64,000 nucleotides of DNA from Clostridium novyi NT (lineage in GTDB: Bacteria > Bacillota > Clostridia > Clostridiales > Clostridiaceae), in assembly GCF_000014125.1 (NCBI RefSeq), contig NC_008593.1, positions 682,001 to 746,000 of the forward strand, read 5' to 3'. The notes beneath the pieces are model-generated. The model searched no databases. It was not told the origin of the DNA and worked only from the letters and a program-made list of their open reading frames with translations. Positions 39,313-47,262 of the stretch are shown in pieces (the first letter of the stretch is position 1; each line of letters begins with the position of its first letter). The position numbers were made by a program, and so were the translations under genes.

Positions 39313-40302
39313 ATGAAACATAAAAAACCAATGGTAATAATTTCAGCACTAATATTAATAATAGGAATATGTTCTTATATGTTATTTTCAAAAAATGGAT
39401 ATAAAGAGTATACAAGTGGAGAGTCCTTTGCAAATCTAATAGATATTCTTCTAGAAACATCTAAGGGTAAAGATTCTTTAGAAATAAATGAGGAAAGTTT
39501 AAATTCAATAGTATCAAGTTATTTAAATCAAGGAATAAAAAAAGGTAACATAACTCTAAAAGGTTTCAATGCGAATATATCTAAAGATAAAATAAAGATG
39601 TTAGTTCCGGTTAAGTATAAATCTTTGCCTTTTATGTTATCAACTGAAGGAAAAATTCAATTGAAAGATTCTAAATTAATATATGTGCCAGAAGATTTTA
39701 AGGTAGGTAAAATTTCTATTTCAAAAGAAAAAGTTTTAAGCTACCTAAAGAAAATGAATAACAATAAATTAAATATTGAAGATGATAAGTTAATAATTAA
39801 TGCTAATTTATTTTCAAAAAAAGTTAGAATTACTAATATAGAAAACGGTAAGTTTGTGGGTAAGATAAATGATAGTGGAAAGAAGATGGCAGGTAGAATA
39901 GATAAGGCTGTAAAAAAGTTTGAAAGTAAGGATATGGAAAAGAAAATAGAAGAAAAATTAAATAGCAAAGATTCAAAGTCAATAGAAAGCAAAATCAATG
40001 AAAAGGCATCTAGTGCAAAATTAAATAGTAAGGCTAGTAATAAGTCAAATAATTCTTCAAGTAGAAGTGATAATAGCAGATCTTCATTAGGAGCAAAAGA
40101 AAGTCAAATGATTTCTATAATGAATAGTACTATTTCAAAGTTAGATGCAAATATTTCTTATAATTATTGGCCAGATGTAGAAAAGGTAATGGAAATATAT
40201 GATTCGTTACCTCCAAAAGAAAAGGCAAAATTTAAAAATCAGGTTTTTAATTATGTAGATGTAGCCAAGGCAAAAGAGATAAAACATAGATTAGGAAAAT
40301 AA
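39313..40302 (+). CDS. Membrane-anchored exported protein of unknown function
   Basis: 329 residues. One N-terminal membrane segment (about 7-24), then a region to about 185 that resembles YpmS/DUF2140-like exported domains (KGNITLKGFNANI, LPFMLSTEGKIQLKDSKL). A Lys/Ser-rich linker (about 195-260) precedes a helical C-terminal domain (about 265-329). That last domain resembles the end of the exported Ig protein at 20453. It has its own ribosome-binding site and lies alone between the operon terminator and the insertion sequence. No function can be assigned. Confidence 0.6.
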   Translation: MKHKKPMVIISALILIIGICSYMLFSKNGYKEYTSGESFANLIDILLETSKGKDSLEINEESLNSIVSSYLNQGIKKGNITLKGFNANISKDKIKMLVPVKYKSLPFMLSTEGKIQLKDSKLIYVPEDFKVGKISISKEKVLSYLKKMNNNKLNIEDDKLIINANLFSKKVRITNIENGKFVGKINDSGKKMAGRIDKAVKKFESKDMEKKIEEKLNSKDSKSIESKINEKASSAKLNSKASNKSNNSSSRSDNSRSSLGAKESQMISIMNSTISKLDANISYNYWPDVEKVMEIYDSLPPKEKAKFKNQVFNYVDVAKAKEIKHRLGK

Positions 40303-40305
40303 AAA

Positions 40306-40333
40306 TGAGAACATTCATCCAAGAATGTTCTCA
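40306..40333. repeat. Left copy of the 28-bp target-site duplication (a terminator hairpin)
   Basis: It is identical to 41942-41969 and is itself an inverted repeat (12-bp arms, TGAGAACATTC with GAATGTTCTCA at the core). Before the insertion it was presumably the bidirectional terminator between the 39313 gene and galU. This copy keeps the A-run on its left (40301-40305) but has lost the T-run on its right. Confidence 0.92.
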
Positions 40334-40369
40334 GGCTGTTGATAAACATAATTTGTCAACAGCCTTTTT
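40334..40369 (+). terminator. Hairpin at the left end of the insertion sequence
   Basis: Arms of about 13 bases (GGCTGTTGATAAA and its near complement ending CAACAGCC), then a T-run. It faces incoming transcription from the 39313 gene and probably blocks read-through into the transposase. Confidence 0.8.
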
Positions 40370-40463
40370 ACATTTATTACAAAAAGGATTTTTAGTGTTT
40401 ATGTAGAATATATATTTTAGAACAATAAATCTTTTAGCCCGTTAGGGCTCATACGGAGGAAAA

Positions 40464-41903
40464 ATGCTTACTAATAATGAAAGAAAACAAAATCAATTAG
40501 AACTGGTTTATATAGAAAATTTAGTACCTGAAAATCACATACTTAGAAAGATAGATAAATACATAGACTTTTCATTTATAAGAGATTTAACTAAGGATTT
40601 ATATTGTCCTGATAATGGAAGACCTTCAGTAGATCCAGTTGTATTATTTAAAATGCTTTTTATAGGATACCTATTCGGTATACGTTCAGAGCGTCAGCTT
40701 GTAAAAGAAATCCAGGTAAATGTAGCTTACAGATGGTTTTTAGGATATGGACTTACTGATAAAATACCAAGTCATTCCACTATAAGCCAGAATAGAACAA
40801 AAAGATTTAGTAATACAAATATACATCAAGAAATATTTGATAATATTGTATTTCAAGCTATTAATAGAAACTTGGTTGATGGGAAAATTCTATATACTGA
40901 TTCTACTCACTTAAAAGCTAACGCTAATAAACATAAATTTATTAAAAAAGAAATAACTAAATCCACAAAGGAATACTTTGATGAATTAGAGAATGACATT
41001 AATAAAGATAGAATTAATCATAATAAAAAGCCTCTAAAAAAAAAGACTAAAATAGCTGAAACTAAGGAAATAAAAGTAAGTACAACTGATCCAGACAGTG
41101 GATATATGGTTAGAGATGGAAAACCTAAAGGCTTTTTTTATTTAGATCATAGAACTGTTGACGGAAAGTATAATATTATAACAGACGTTCATGTTACTCC
41201 CGGGAATATAAACGATGTAGATCCTTATGTTAAAAGAATAGAAACTCAAATAGAAAAGTTTAATTTTAATACAAAATATTTAGTAGCAGATGCCGGATAT
41301 TCTACGAATCCTATTTGTAAACAAATTTCAGACAAAAATTATCAAGGTGTTTTTGGGTTCCGTTTAGGACCCCATGTTAAAGGAAAATATACAAAATATA
41401 GATTTCAGTATGTTAAAGAATTAGATGGATATGTGTGTATTAATAATTGCTTTTTAAAATATAGAACTACTACGAGGGAAGGTTATAAAGAATATTTAAG
41501 TAATGCGGAGCATTGTGCTTATTGCAAATATAAAAATAATTGCTTAACATCTGATAAATCCATTAATAGAACTATACGTCGTCATGTTTGGGAAGACTAT
41601 AAAGATCAAATTTTTAGATTTACTAAAACAGAAAAAGGTAAAAGTATTTACAAACGACGTAAAGAAAAGATTGAGCGTAGCTTTGCTGATTCAAAAGAAT
41701 TACATGGGCTACGTTATTGTCGCATGCGAGGAATTAAAAATGTTTCTGAGCAGTGCCTACTTACAGCGGCAGTTCAGAATATGAAAAAGATAGCCATGGT
41801 GCTATCGCATTATTTTTTGTGTACATTAATTCAAATTTATTCCAAATTAACATACATAATAAATATTTTTCGAATGCTATCGCATAAAAGAATTTTGGCG
41901 TAA
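40464..41903 (+). CDS. IS1182-family transposase
   Basis: 479 residues, uninterrupted. An N-terminal DUF772 domain (about 5-115; [26 protein letters not shown]) is followed by a DDE domain with the acidic positions plausible in [26 protein letters not shown] and the late Glu in [15 protein letters not shown] Cys-rich patch ([10 protein letters not shown]) lies between, as usual in this family. GGAGG precedes the ATG. The full length fits an active enzyme. Confidence 0.92.
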   Translation: MLTNNERKQNQLELVYIENLVPENHILRKIDKYIDFSFIRDLTKDLYCPDNGRPSVDPVVLFKMLFIGYLFGIRSERQLVKEIQVNVAYRWFLGYGLTDKIPSHSTISQNRTKRFSNTNIHQEIFDNIVFQAINRNLVDGKILYTDSTHLKANANKHKFIKKEITKSTKEYFDELENDINKDRINHNKKPLKKKTKIAETKEIKVSTTDPDSGYMVRDGKPKGFFYLDHRTVDGKYNIITDVHVTPGNINDVDPYVKRIETQIEKFNFNTKYLVADAGYSTNPICKQISDKNYQGVFGFRLGPHVKGKYTKYRFQYVKELDGYVCINNCFLKYRTTTREGYKEYLSNAEHCAYCKYKNNCLTSDKSINRTIRRHVWEDYKDQIFRFTKTEKGKSIYKRRKEKIERSFADSKELHGLRYCRMRGIKNVSEQCLLTAAVQNMKKIAMVLSHYFLCTLIQIYSKLTYIINIFRMLSHKRILA

Positions 41904-41905
41904 AC

Positions 41906-41934
41906 AAAAGCCCCCAATTGTTGGGGGCTTTTTG
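41906..41934 (+). terminator. Terminator after the transposase, inside the IS right end
   Basis: A 12-bp perfect stem (41906-41917 with 41921-41932), 3-base loop and T-run. Reading on the minus strand it also ends in a T-rich stretch, so it can stop galU transcription too. Confidence 0.9.
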
Positions 41935-41941
41935 AACAATC

Positions 41942-41969
41942 TGAGAACATTCATCCAAGAATGTTCTCA
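41942..41969. repeat. Right copy of the 28-bp target-site duplication (a terminator hairpin)
   Basis: Identical to 40306-40333. It keeps the T-run on its right but has lost the A-run on its left. On the galU side the hairpin is therefore no longer followed by a U tract. Confidence 0.92.
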
Positions 41970-41972
41970 TTT

Positions 41973-42854
41973 TTATTTATTAATAGTATCCTCTATTGAC
42001 TTTAGATATTTTAAGAAAGGCTCTTTTATATCATCTCTTTTAAGTGCAAATTCTACAGTAGCTTGAAGAAATCCTAGTTTATCACCAACATCATATCTTC
42101 TTCCTTCAAAACAATATGAATACATAGCTTGATTTTGAATTAATATACCAAGAGCATCAGTAAGTTGAATTTCTCCACCTTTTCCAGGAGGAGTGTTTTC
42201 TAAAATATCAAAAATATCAGGTGTTATTATGTATCTTCCAAGAATAGCTATATCTGATGGCGCTTCCTCAATAGATGGTTTTTCAACTAAACCTTTAACT
42301 TTATATACTCTATCTTCTATATGAATGCCATCAACTATTCCATATTTACATACATTTTCCTTAGGCACTTTTTGAACACCGAGAATACTTGTTTTATATT
42401 CATTGTAACAATTTATAAGTTGTTTTAAACAAGGTACTTCACTATCTACAACGTCATCTCCAAGCATAACAGCAAAAGGCTCATTTCCTACAAAGGTTTT
42501 AGCGCAACTAATAGCATGTCCAAGTCCTTTTGGTTCCTTTTGTCTTATGTAATGAATATCAACCATATTAGAAATACCTCTTACCATTTCAAGTAATTCA
42601 GTTTTATTGGTGTTTTCAAGTTGTAATTCAAGTTCTATAGATTTATCAAAGTGATCTTCTATAGCTCTTTTATTTCTACCTGTTATAATCAATATTTCTT
42701 CTATTCCAGAAGCAACAGCTTCTTCGATTATGTATTGAATAGTAGGTTTATCTACTATAGGTAGCATTTCCTTTGGTTGAGCTTTAGTTGCAGGTAAAAA
42801 TCTAGTACCAAGGCCTGCTGCCGGAATTATTGCTTTTTTTACATTCAATGTCAA
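41973..42854 (-). CDS. galU: UTP-glucose-1-phosphate uridylyltransferase
   Basis: 293 residues. The nucleotide-binding start IPAAGLGTRFLPATKAQPK is diagnostic, with PIVDKPTIQYIIEEAV, the KEPKGLGHAI site and VMLGDDVVDSEVP. It makes UDP-glucose, the donor for glycolipid and glucosyl transfer and the substrate of galE upstream. Transcribed opposite to the polysaccharide operon. The spacing to the IS is only 3 bases from stop to the repeat. Confidence 0.95.
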   Translation of the reverse strand: MTLNVKKAIIPAAGLGTRFLPATKAQPKEMLPIVDKPTIQYIIEEAVASGIEEILIITGRNKRAIEDHFDKSIELELQLENTNKTELLEMVRGISNMVDIHYIRQKEPKGLGHAISCAKTFVGNEPFAVMLGDDVVDSEVPCLKQLINCYNEYKTSILGVQKVPKENVCKYGIVDGIHIEDRVYKVKGLVEKPSIEEAPSDIAILGRYIITPDIFDILENTPPGKGGEIQLTDALGILIQNQAMYSYCFEGRRYDVGDKLGFLQATVEFALKRDDIKEPFLKYLKSIEDTINK

Positions 42855-43127
42855 ACACCGCCTTTTTATGGATATTTAAGTACTATTATACCATTTTTAG
42901 AATGAATTCTCCATTACAAGAATAATATTTATAAGTACATAAAATATTGTATTTGTATTAAAATAGTGTATTTTATAAAAATTTATATTTTTAGTGGGAA
43001 ATCATTGGTGGAGGTACATGGGATTAAATTAAGTTTCATTATAATTTCCCATAATTTAGATAAAGTTTTTTTTGTGTAATCGATAATAAATTAATAAATT
43101 TCAATACAATTGGGAGGAAAGTATTAG

Positions 43128-45734
43128 ATGAATAAAAAACTATTAAAAGTAATATCTATTGGAGCTATATTGGGTAGCATGATGCAGATTGGTATGCCAC
43201 TAAGTGCTGAAGCTGCTATAGATTCATATATAATTAAAATTTCAAAAGAAATATATTCCTATAATAAAATTGAATTAGTTGATGATTTTTTACAGTATAA
43301 ACTCGGAAACAAAGCTGAACTGTATAGTGATTTTTCAATAAAATTAAGAATGTCAAATGGTTTCTATGCTTTTCATAATAAAAAAAGAGGATACATAAAA
43401 TATGAGGATATAGAAAACAATTATTTAAAGTCTAAAGAAAGTAATACTAAATTTAATGTTGAAAAGTATACTGAATCTAAAGAAAGTAAAATAATAGAAG
43501 TTAATTGGACTAAAAAGGCTATAGTAACTGTGGAGGGAAATGTTAAGTATATTACTCCAGAATCTATTACTGATAGTATTAAAGAAAATCAAAATCAAAA
43601 TGTATTAGAGGATAAGGATAATTCAAGTGTAAAAGATAATAATATAGAAAAAATCGATGAAAACAATGAAAAATCTAGTATATTAGCTGAAGAAAATGGA
43701 AGTCATAAATATACTGCTACTAAAAGACATAAGAAAAAGCATAATTCTAGAAATAGAGAAAAAGAAAATCAAGCAAAAATACAAAAGGAAGAAGAAGCAA
43801 GACAATTAAAACTCCAAGAGAAAGCTAGAGCAAGAGAAGAGCAAAAGAAAAAAGAAGAAGCAGAAAAGTTAAAACAACAACAAGAAGTAGAGAAACAAGA
43901 AAAGTTAAAGAAAGAGCAAGAAGAAAAGGATAGATTAGCAAAAATAGAGGCAGAAAGACAAGCACAATTAAAGAAAGAAAAAGAAGCAAGAGAAGCAAAA
44001 GAAAGAGAAGAAGCACTAAAAAGACAGCAAGAAGAAGAAAAGAATAAAATAGAAAAAGAAAATCAAGCAAAAGTACAAAAGGAAGAAGAAGCAAGACAAT
44101 TAAAACTCCAAGAGAAAGCTAGAGGAAGAGAAGAGCAAAAGAAAAAAGAAGAAGCAGAAAAGTTAAAACAACAACAAGAAGTAGAGAAACAAGAAAAGTT
44201 AAAGAAAGAGCAAGAAGAAAAGGATAGATTAGCAAAAATAGAGGCAGAAAGACAAGCACAATTAAAGAAAGAAAAAGAAGCAAGAGAAGCAAAAGAAAGA
44301 GAAGAAGCATTAAAAAGACAACAAGAACAAGAAAAGCAAAGAATTAAAGATGAAAATAATAGATTGATAGAAGAAGCAAAAAATAACTTGAATCTTGGAG
44401 ATCTAGCTAATGTAAAGGCTAATTTAACATTATCAACAGAAGACTCCAATGGAGTTAAGATTTCATGGAAGTCTAATGATGAAGCAACAATAAAAAGTGA
44501 TGGAACAGTTACAAGACCAAGTGCAGATAGTGAAGACAAAAATGTTAAATTAGTTGCAACATTTACTAAAGGTGAAGAGGTATCAACTAAAGAATTTGAA
44601 GCTATAGTAAAGGCACAAGAAAAACCTAAAGTAAAAACAGAAGAAGAAATAGTTGAATTATTAAAAGAAGATAAGCCAATAGAGTTTAAAAAGCCAGAAA
44701 ACTTTGATATAGCTATAAAAGAATCTTTAAATCAATTAAAACCGAGTTTTGAAGCGGTTGTACCTTATTCTGAGTATAACAAATATAATTTTAATAATTA
44801 CAATAATATTATGGTTCAATTAGGTGGAAATGATTATGGCAAGCCTGGAGTTCAAACAAGTGGTGGAACTGTAATTGATGGAAAAGTAAAAATGACAGTT
44901 AAATTTAATTATAGAAGGGATATAGATGAAGTAAAAAGACAAAAAAAGGCTACAGAAGAAGTTGTTAAAAAAATAGTTAAAGAAGTTATAAAACCAGGCA
45001 TGAGTGATGTAGAGAAGGAATTAGCATTACATGACTATGTAGTTAAACATGCTGATTATAATATGGCTGGACTTAATAAGAATCCAGCAGATTTAGAAGA
45101 TCATAGTGCTTATGGTGTACTAGTTTTAGGAAAAGGTGTATGTGAAAGTTATGCAAAAGCAATGCATTTATTATTAAATGAAGTTGGAATAGAGTGCAAG
45201 TATGCAACAGGATATAAAAGGAATCCTAATGGAGGTAAAGGTGGTGGACATGCTTGGAATATGGTTAAGCTCGATAATGAGTGGTATAACTTAGATGCAA
45301 CATGGGATGATCCAGTTTCAGATAGAGTAGGAAGAAGTGACAATGAAGCTATAGTATCTCCTGTTATTCATACATACTTTAATGTACCTGATTCAGTATT
45401 TAATAAAGATCATATAAGAGGAGATTTTGAACAAAATAATTACCCAGTAGCTAATGGAACTAAATATTCCTATGACAATCTCGATGTAGATGAATTTATG
45501 AATGATGGAACAAAAGTACCTAAAGTAACAAGTAGAGATGAACTTATAAGAGTATTTAAAGAAGTAATGAAAAATAGAAAAACTGAAGTGTATGTAAGAT
45601 TTAAAGGATTTTCTATGACCCAACAAGATTTAATGAATATGCTAGGAAAAATTTTAGATGGAAATATATATAGCAGTTATGGAGTTAATCCTACAGATTC
45701 AAGTCATGCATATTGTGTATTTAAACTAAGATAG
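43128..45734 (+). CDS. Surface protein: S-layer-type N-terminal module, coiled coil, Ig domain and transglutaminase-like domain
   Basis: 868 residues. The signal peptide ends near SAEA-A. Residues about 31-142 are the same module as in the S-layer-like protein (LYSDFSIKL, GFYAFHNKKRG). A very charged coiled coil follows (about 205-415) and contains a duplicated 98-residue unit. After an atrophied Ig-like domain (about 422-500) comes a transglutaminase-like core. Its predicted triad is Cys672 (KGVCESYAKA), His708 (GGHAWNMVKL) and Asp723 (NLDATWDDP). The last 350 residues are closely related to the exported protein at 49805. I infer a stalked enzyme held at the surface by the first module. Whether it cross-links, hydrolyses amide bonds or only binds is not known. 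Confidence 0.8.
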   Translation: MNKKLLKVISIGAILGSMMQIGMPLSAEAAIDSYIIKISKEIYSYNKIELVDDFLQYKLGNKAELYSDFSIKLRMSNGFYAFHNKKRGYIKYEDIENNYLKSKESNTKFNVEKYTESKESKIIEVNWTKKAIVTVEGNVKYITPESITDSIKENQNQNVLEDKDNSSVKDNNIEKIDENNEKSSILAEENGSHKYTATKRHKKKHNSRNREKENQAKIQKEEEARQLKLQEKARAREEQKKKEEAEKLKQQQEVEKQEKLKKEQEEKDRLAKIEAERQAQLKKEKEAREAKEREEALKRQQEEEKNKIEKENQAKVQKEEEARQLKLQEKARGREEQKKKEEAEKLKQQQEVEKQEKLKKEQEEKDRLAKIEAERQAQLKKEKEAREAKEREEALKRQQEQEKQRIKDENNRLIEEAKNNLNLGDLANVKANLTLSTEDSNGVKISWKSNDEATIKSDGTVTRPSADSEDKNVKLVATFTKGEEVSTKEFEAIVKAQEKPKVKTEEEIVELLKEDKPIEFKKPENFDIAIKESLNQLKPSFEAVVPYSEYNKYNFNNYNNIMVQLGGNDYGKPGVQTSGGTVIDGKVKMTVKFNYRRDIDEVKRQKKATEEVVKKIVKEVIKPGMSDVEKELALHDYVVKHADYNMAGLNKNPADLEDHSAYGVLVLGKGVCESYAKAMHLLLNEVGIECKYATGYKRNPNGGKGGGHAWNMVKLDNEWYNLDATWDDPVSDRVGRSDNEAIVSPVIHTYFNVPDSVFNKDHIRGDFEQNNYPVANGTKYSYDNLDVDEFMNDGTKVPKVTSRDELIRVFKEVMKNRKTEVYVRFKGFSMTQQDLMNMLGKILDGNIYSSYGVNPTDSSHAYCVFKLR
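43764..44336 (+). repeat. Tandem 294-bp duplication in the coiled-coil region
   Basis: Copy 1 starts at 43764 and copy 2 at 44058, an offset of 294 bases (98 codons, in frame). The copies differ at only a few positions, so the duplication is recent or kept alike by gene conversion. It lengthens the stalk by 98 residues without changing the heptad-like Lys/Glu/Gln pattern. Confidence 0.92.
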
Positions 45735-45752
45735 GATTTAAGTTTTTTATTT

Positions 45753-45788
45753 AAAAAGCTATTAGAATAATTTTTCTAATAGCTTTTT
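45753..45788 (+). terminator. Terminator after the transglutaminase-domain surface protein gene
   Basis: A stem of about 14 bp with AAAAGCTATTAGA and TCTAATAGCTTTT arms, short loop and T-run. Confidence 0.9.
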
Positions 45789-45867
45789 GTTATGCTTTTA
45801 AAAAATTATTTTTTTAATTAGTTTAGAATTAAAATAATCTACTCTTAGAGTATATAAAAATGTATAT

Positions 45868-47040
45868 CTAAAACGCTCTCTTATAAATATTTAAAACATC
45901 TTCCTCAGTTAGTGGAGGATATGTTCCAGTTGTTTTTCCACCATGATTTTCAATGCACATGTGTGCCATTTCAGAAAGTTTATCTTCTTTTATTCCAACT
46001 TCTCTTAAGGACATTGGAATTTCAAGTGATTTTATAAAGTTACGAGTACAGTTAATGGCTCCTTTTGCAGTTACATACTTATCTTCATTTAAAGGTAAGT
46101 TCCAAACATTTATTCCATAAGTTGCAATATCATCTACAGTATTATCGTTTAATATATATTCCATCCAAACTGGAGTTAATATTCCAAGTCCTACCCCATG
46201 AGTAATGTCAAAATATGCACTTAGTTCATGTTCCATAGCGTGAACAGCCCAGTTACTGTCTTTGCCGTATTCAATAAGGTCATTAATTGCAAGACTAGAT
46301 GCCCACATTAAGTTTGCACGAGCCTCATAGTTTGTAGGTTCATTGAAGGCTATTGGACCATAGTGGAACACTGTCTTTAAAAGTCCTTCAGCAAATCTAT
46401 CTTGTATAAATGCACCTTTAGTTGGAGAAAAATACACTTCAAATATATGGCTCATAATATCTATAGTTCCAGCAGCAGTTTGATGTTTTGGAACTGTGTA
46501 AGTATAAGTTGGATCTAATATAGAAAATCTAGGAGCAGTTTTTGAGCTTCCAGTAGATAGTTTTTGATTTGTTTCAAGGTTACTTATAACAGCGCCTTTA
46601 TCCATTTCAGAACCTGTTGCAGCAAGGGTCAGAATTGTTGCAAGAGGTAGAGCATCTTTGATTTTAGCTTTTCCAATAAGAAAATCCCATGGATCACTGT
46701 CATAGTAATATCCAGCAGCTATGATTTTACTACAATCTATAACACTTCCACCACCAATTGCAAGTATAACATCTATATTGTTTTCCTTACATATACGAAC
46801 CCCTTCTCTAACACTTGTAATACGAGGATTTGGTTCTACTCCGGAAAGTTCCATATAGCTTAAATCATTTTCTTTTAGTATAGAAATAACATTATCATAA
46901 AGTCCACTTCTTTTAATGCTTCCACCACCATAAACTAAAAGCACTTTTTTTCCGTATTTTTTAAGTTCACGTCCAAGAACTTTAATTTGTCCTTCGCCGA
47001 AGAAAACTTTAGTAGGTATATCATATTTAAAGTTTAACAT
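45868..47040 (-). CDS. Iron-containing alcohol dehydrogenase, butanol dehydrogenase type
   Basis: 390 residues. The NAD(P)-binding part has VYGGGSIKRSGLYDNV and AIGGGSVIDCSKIIA. The metal site residues lie in TIDIMSHIFE (Asp, His), AMEHELSAYFDITHG (His, His). The family (BdhA/BdhB/YugJ) reduces aldehydes to alcohols, typically butyraldehyde to butanol in clostridia. Substrate and cofactor choice are inferred. It is the only clear fermentation gene in this stretch of surface genes and is transcribed against them. AGGAGG lies before the ATG on the minus strand. Confidence 0.92.
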   Translation of the reverse strand: MLNFKYDIPTKVFFGEGQIKVLGRELKKYGKKVLLVYGGGSIKRSGLYDNVISILKENDLSYMELSGVEPNPRITSVREGVRICKENNIDVILAIGGGSVIDCSKIIAAGYYYDSDPWDFLIGKAKIKDALPLATILTLAATGSEMDKGAVISNLETNQKLSTGSSKTAPRFSILDPTYTYTVPKHQTAAGTIDIMSHIFEVYFSPTKGAFIQDRFAEGLLKTVFHYGPIAFNEPTNYEARANLMWASSLAINDLIEYGKDSNWAVHAMEHELSAYFDITHGVGLGILTPVWMEYILNDNTVDDIATYGINVWNLPLNEDKYVTAKGAINCTRNFIKSLEIPMSLREVGIKEDKLSEMAHMCIENHGGKTTGTYPPLTEEDVLNIYKRAF

Positions 47041-47206
47041 TTAAATCCTCCTTAGAAAAATTCTTTTAATAAATTATAACATAAACTTTTGTTTTATATA
47101 AAATAAATGATATTTACTGTAAATTTTTAAAGTTATAAATAAATTGTTCGAAAATCAAAATTTATATATAAAGTTCATAAAAAAAAAGTCGAAAAATAAT
47201 CATAAA

Positions 47207-47234
47207 TTGTATAAGTAGTTTAGTACTATATAAA
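47207..47234 (+). promoter_or_regulatory. Possible promoter of the 778-aa surface protein gene
   Basis: TTGTAT (47207-47212), a 16-base spacer and TATAAA (47229-47234), 29 bases before the GTG start. Moderate match only. Confidence 0.4.
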
Positions 47235-47262
47235 ATGATAAAAATAAGGAGATGATTTATTA

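Larger units (their letters stand above)
40334..41941 (+). mobile_element. IS1182-like insertion sequence, 1608 bp
   Basis: The borders are set by perfect 28-bp direct repeats on each side. The ends, read inward, match at about 9 of the first 13 bases (GGCTGTTGATAAA against GATTGTTCAAAAA), giving short imperfect terminal inverted repeats. It holds a single intact transposase gene and a hairpin terminator close to each end. One intact gene, a perfect target duplication and no decay suggest a fairly recent insertion. Confidence 0.88.

Noticed and set aside
41584..41784. 66-codon frame inside the transposase gene
   Set aside because: It is wholly inside the intact transposase in another frame, with no site and no family features.
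43825..44539. Long minus-strand open frames opposite the Lys/Glu-rich stalk
   Set aside because: They are the complement of a purine-rich coiled-coil region; they give Leu/Ser/Phe-rich low-complexity products, have no ribosome-binding sites and mirror the real repeats.
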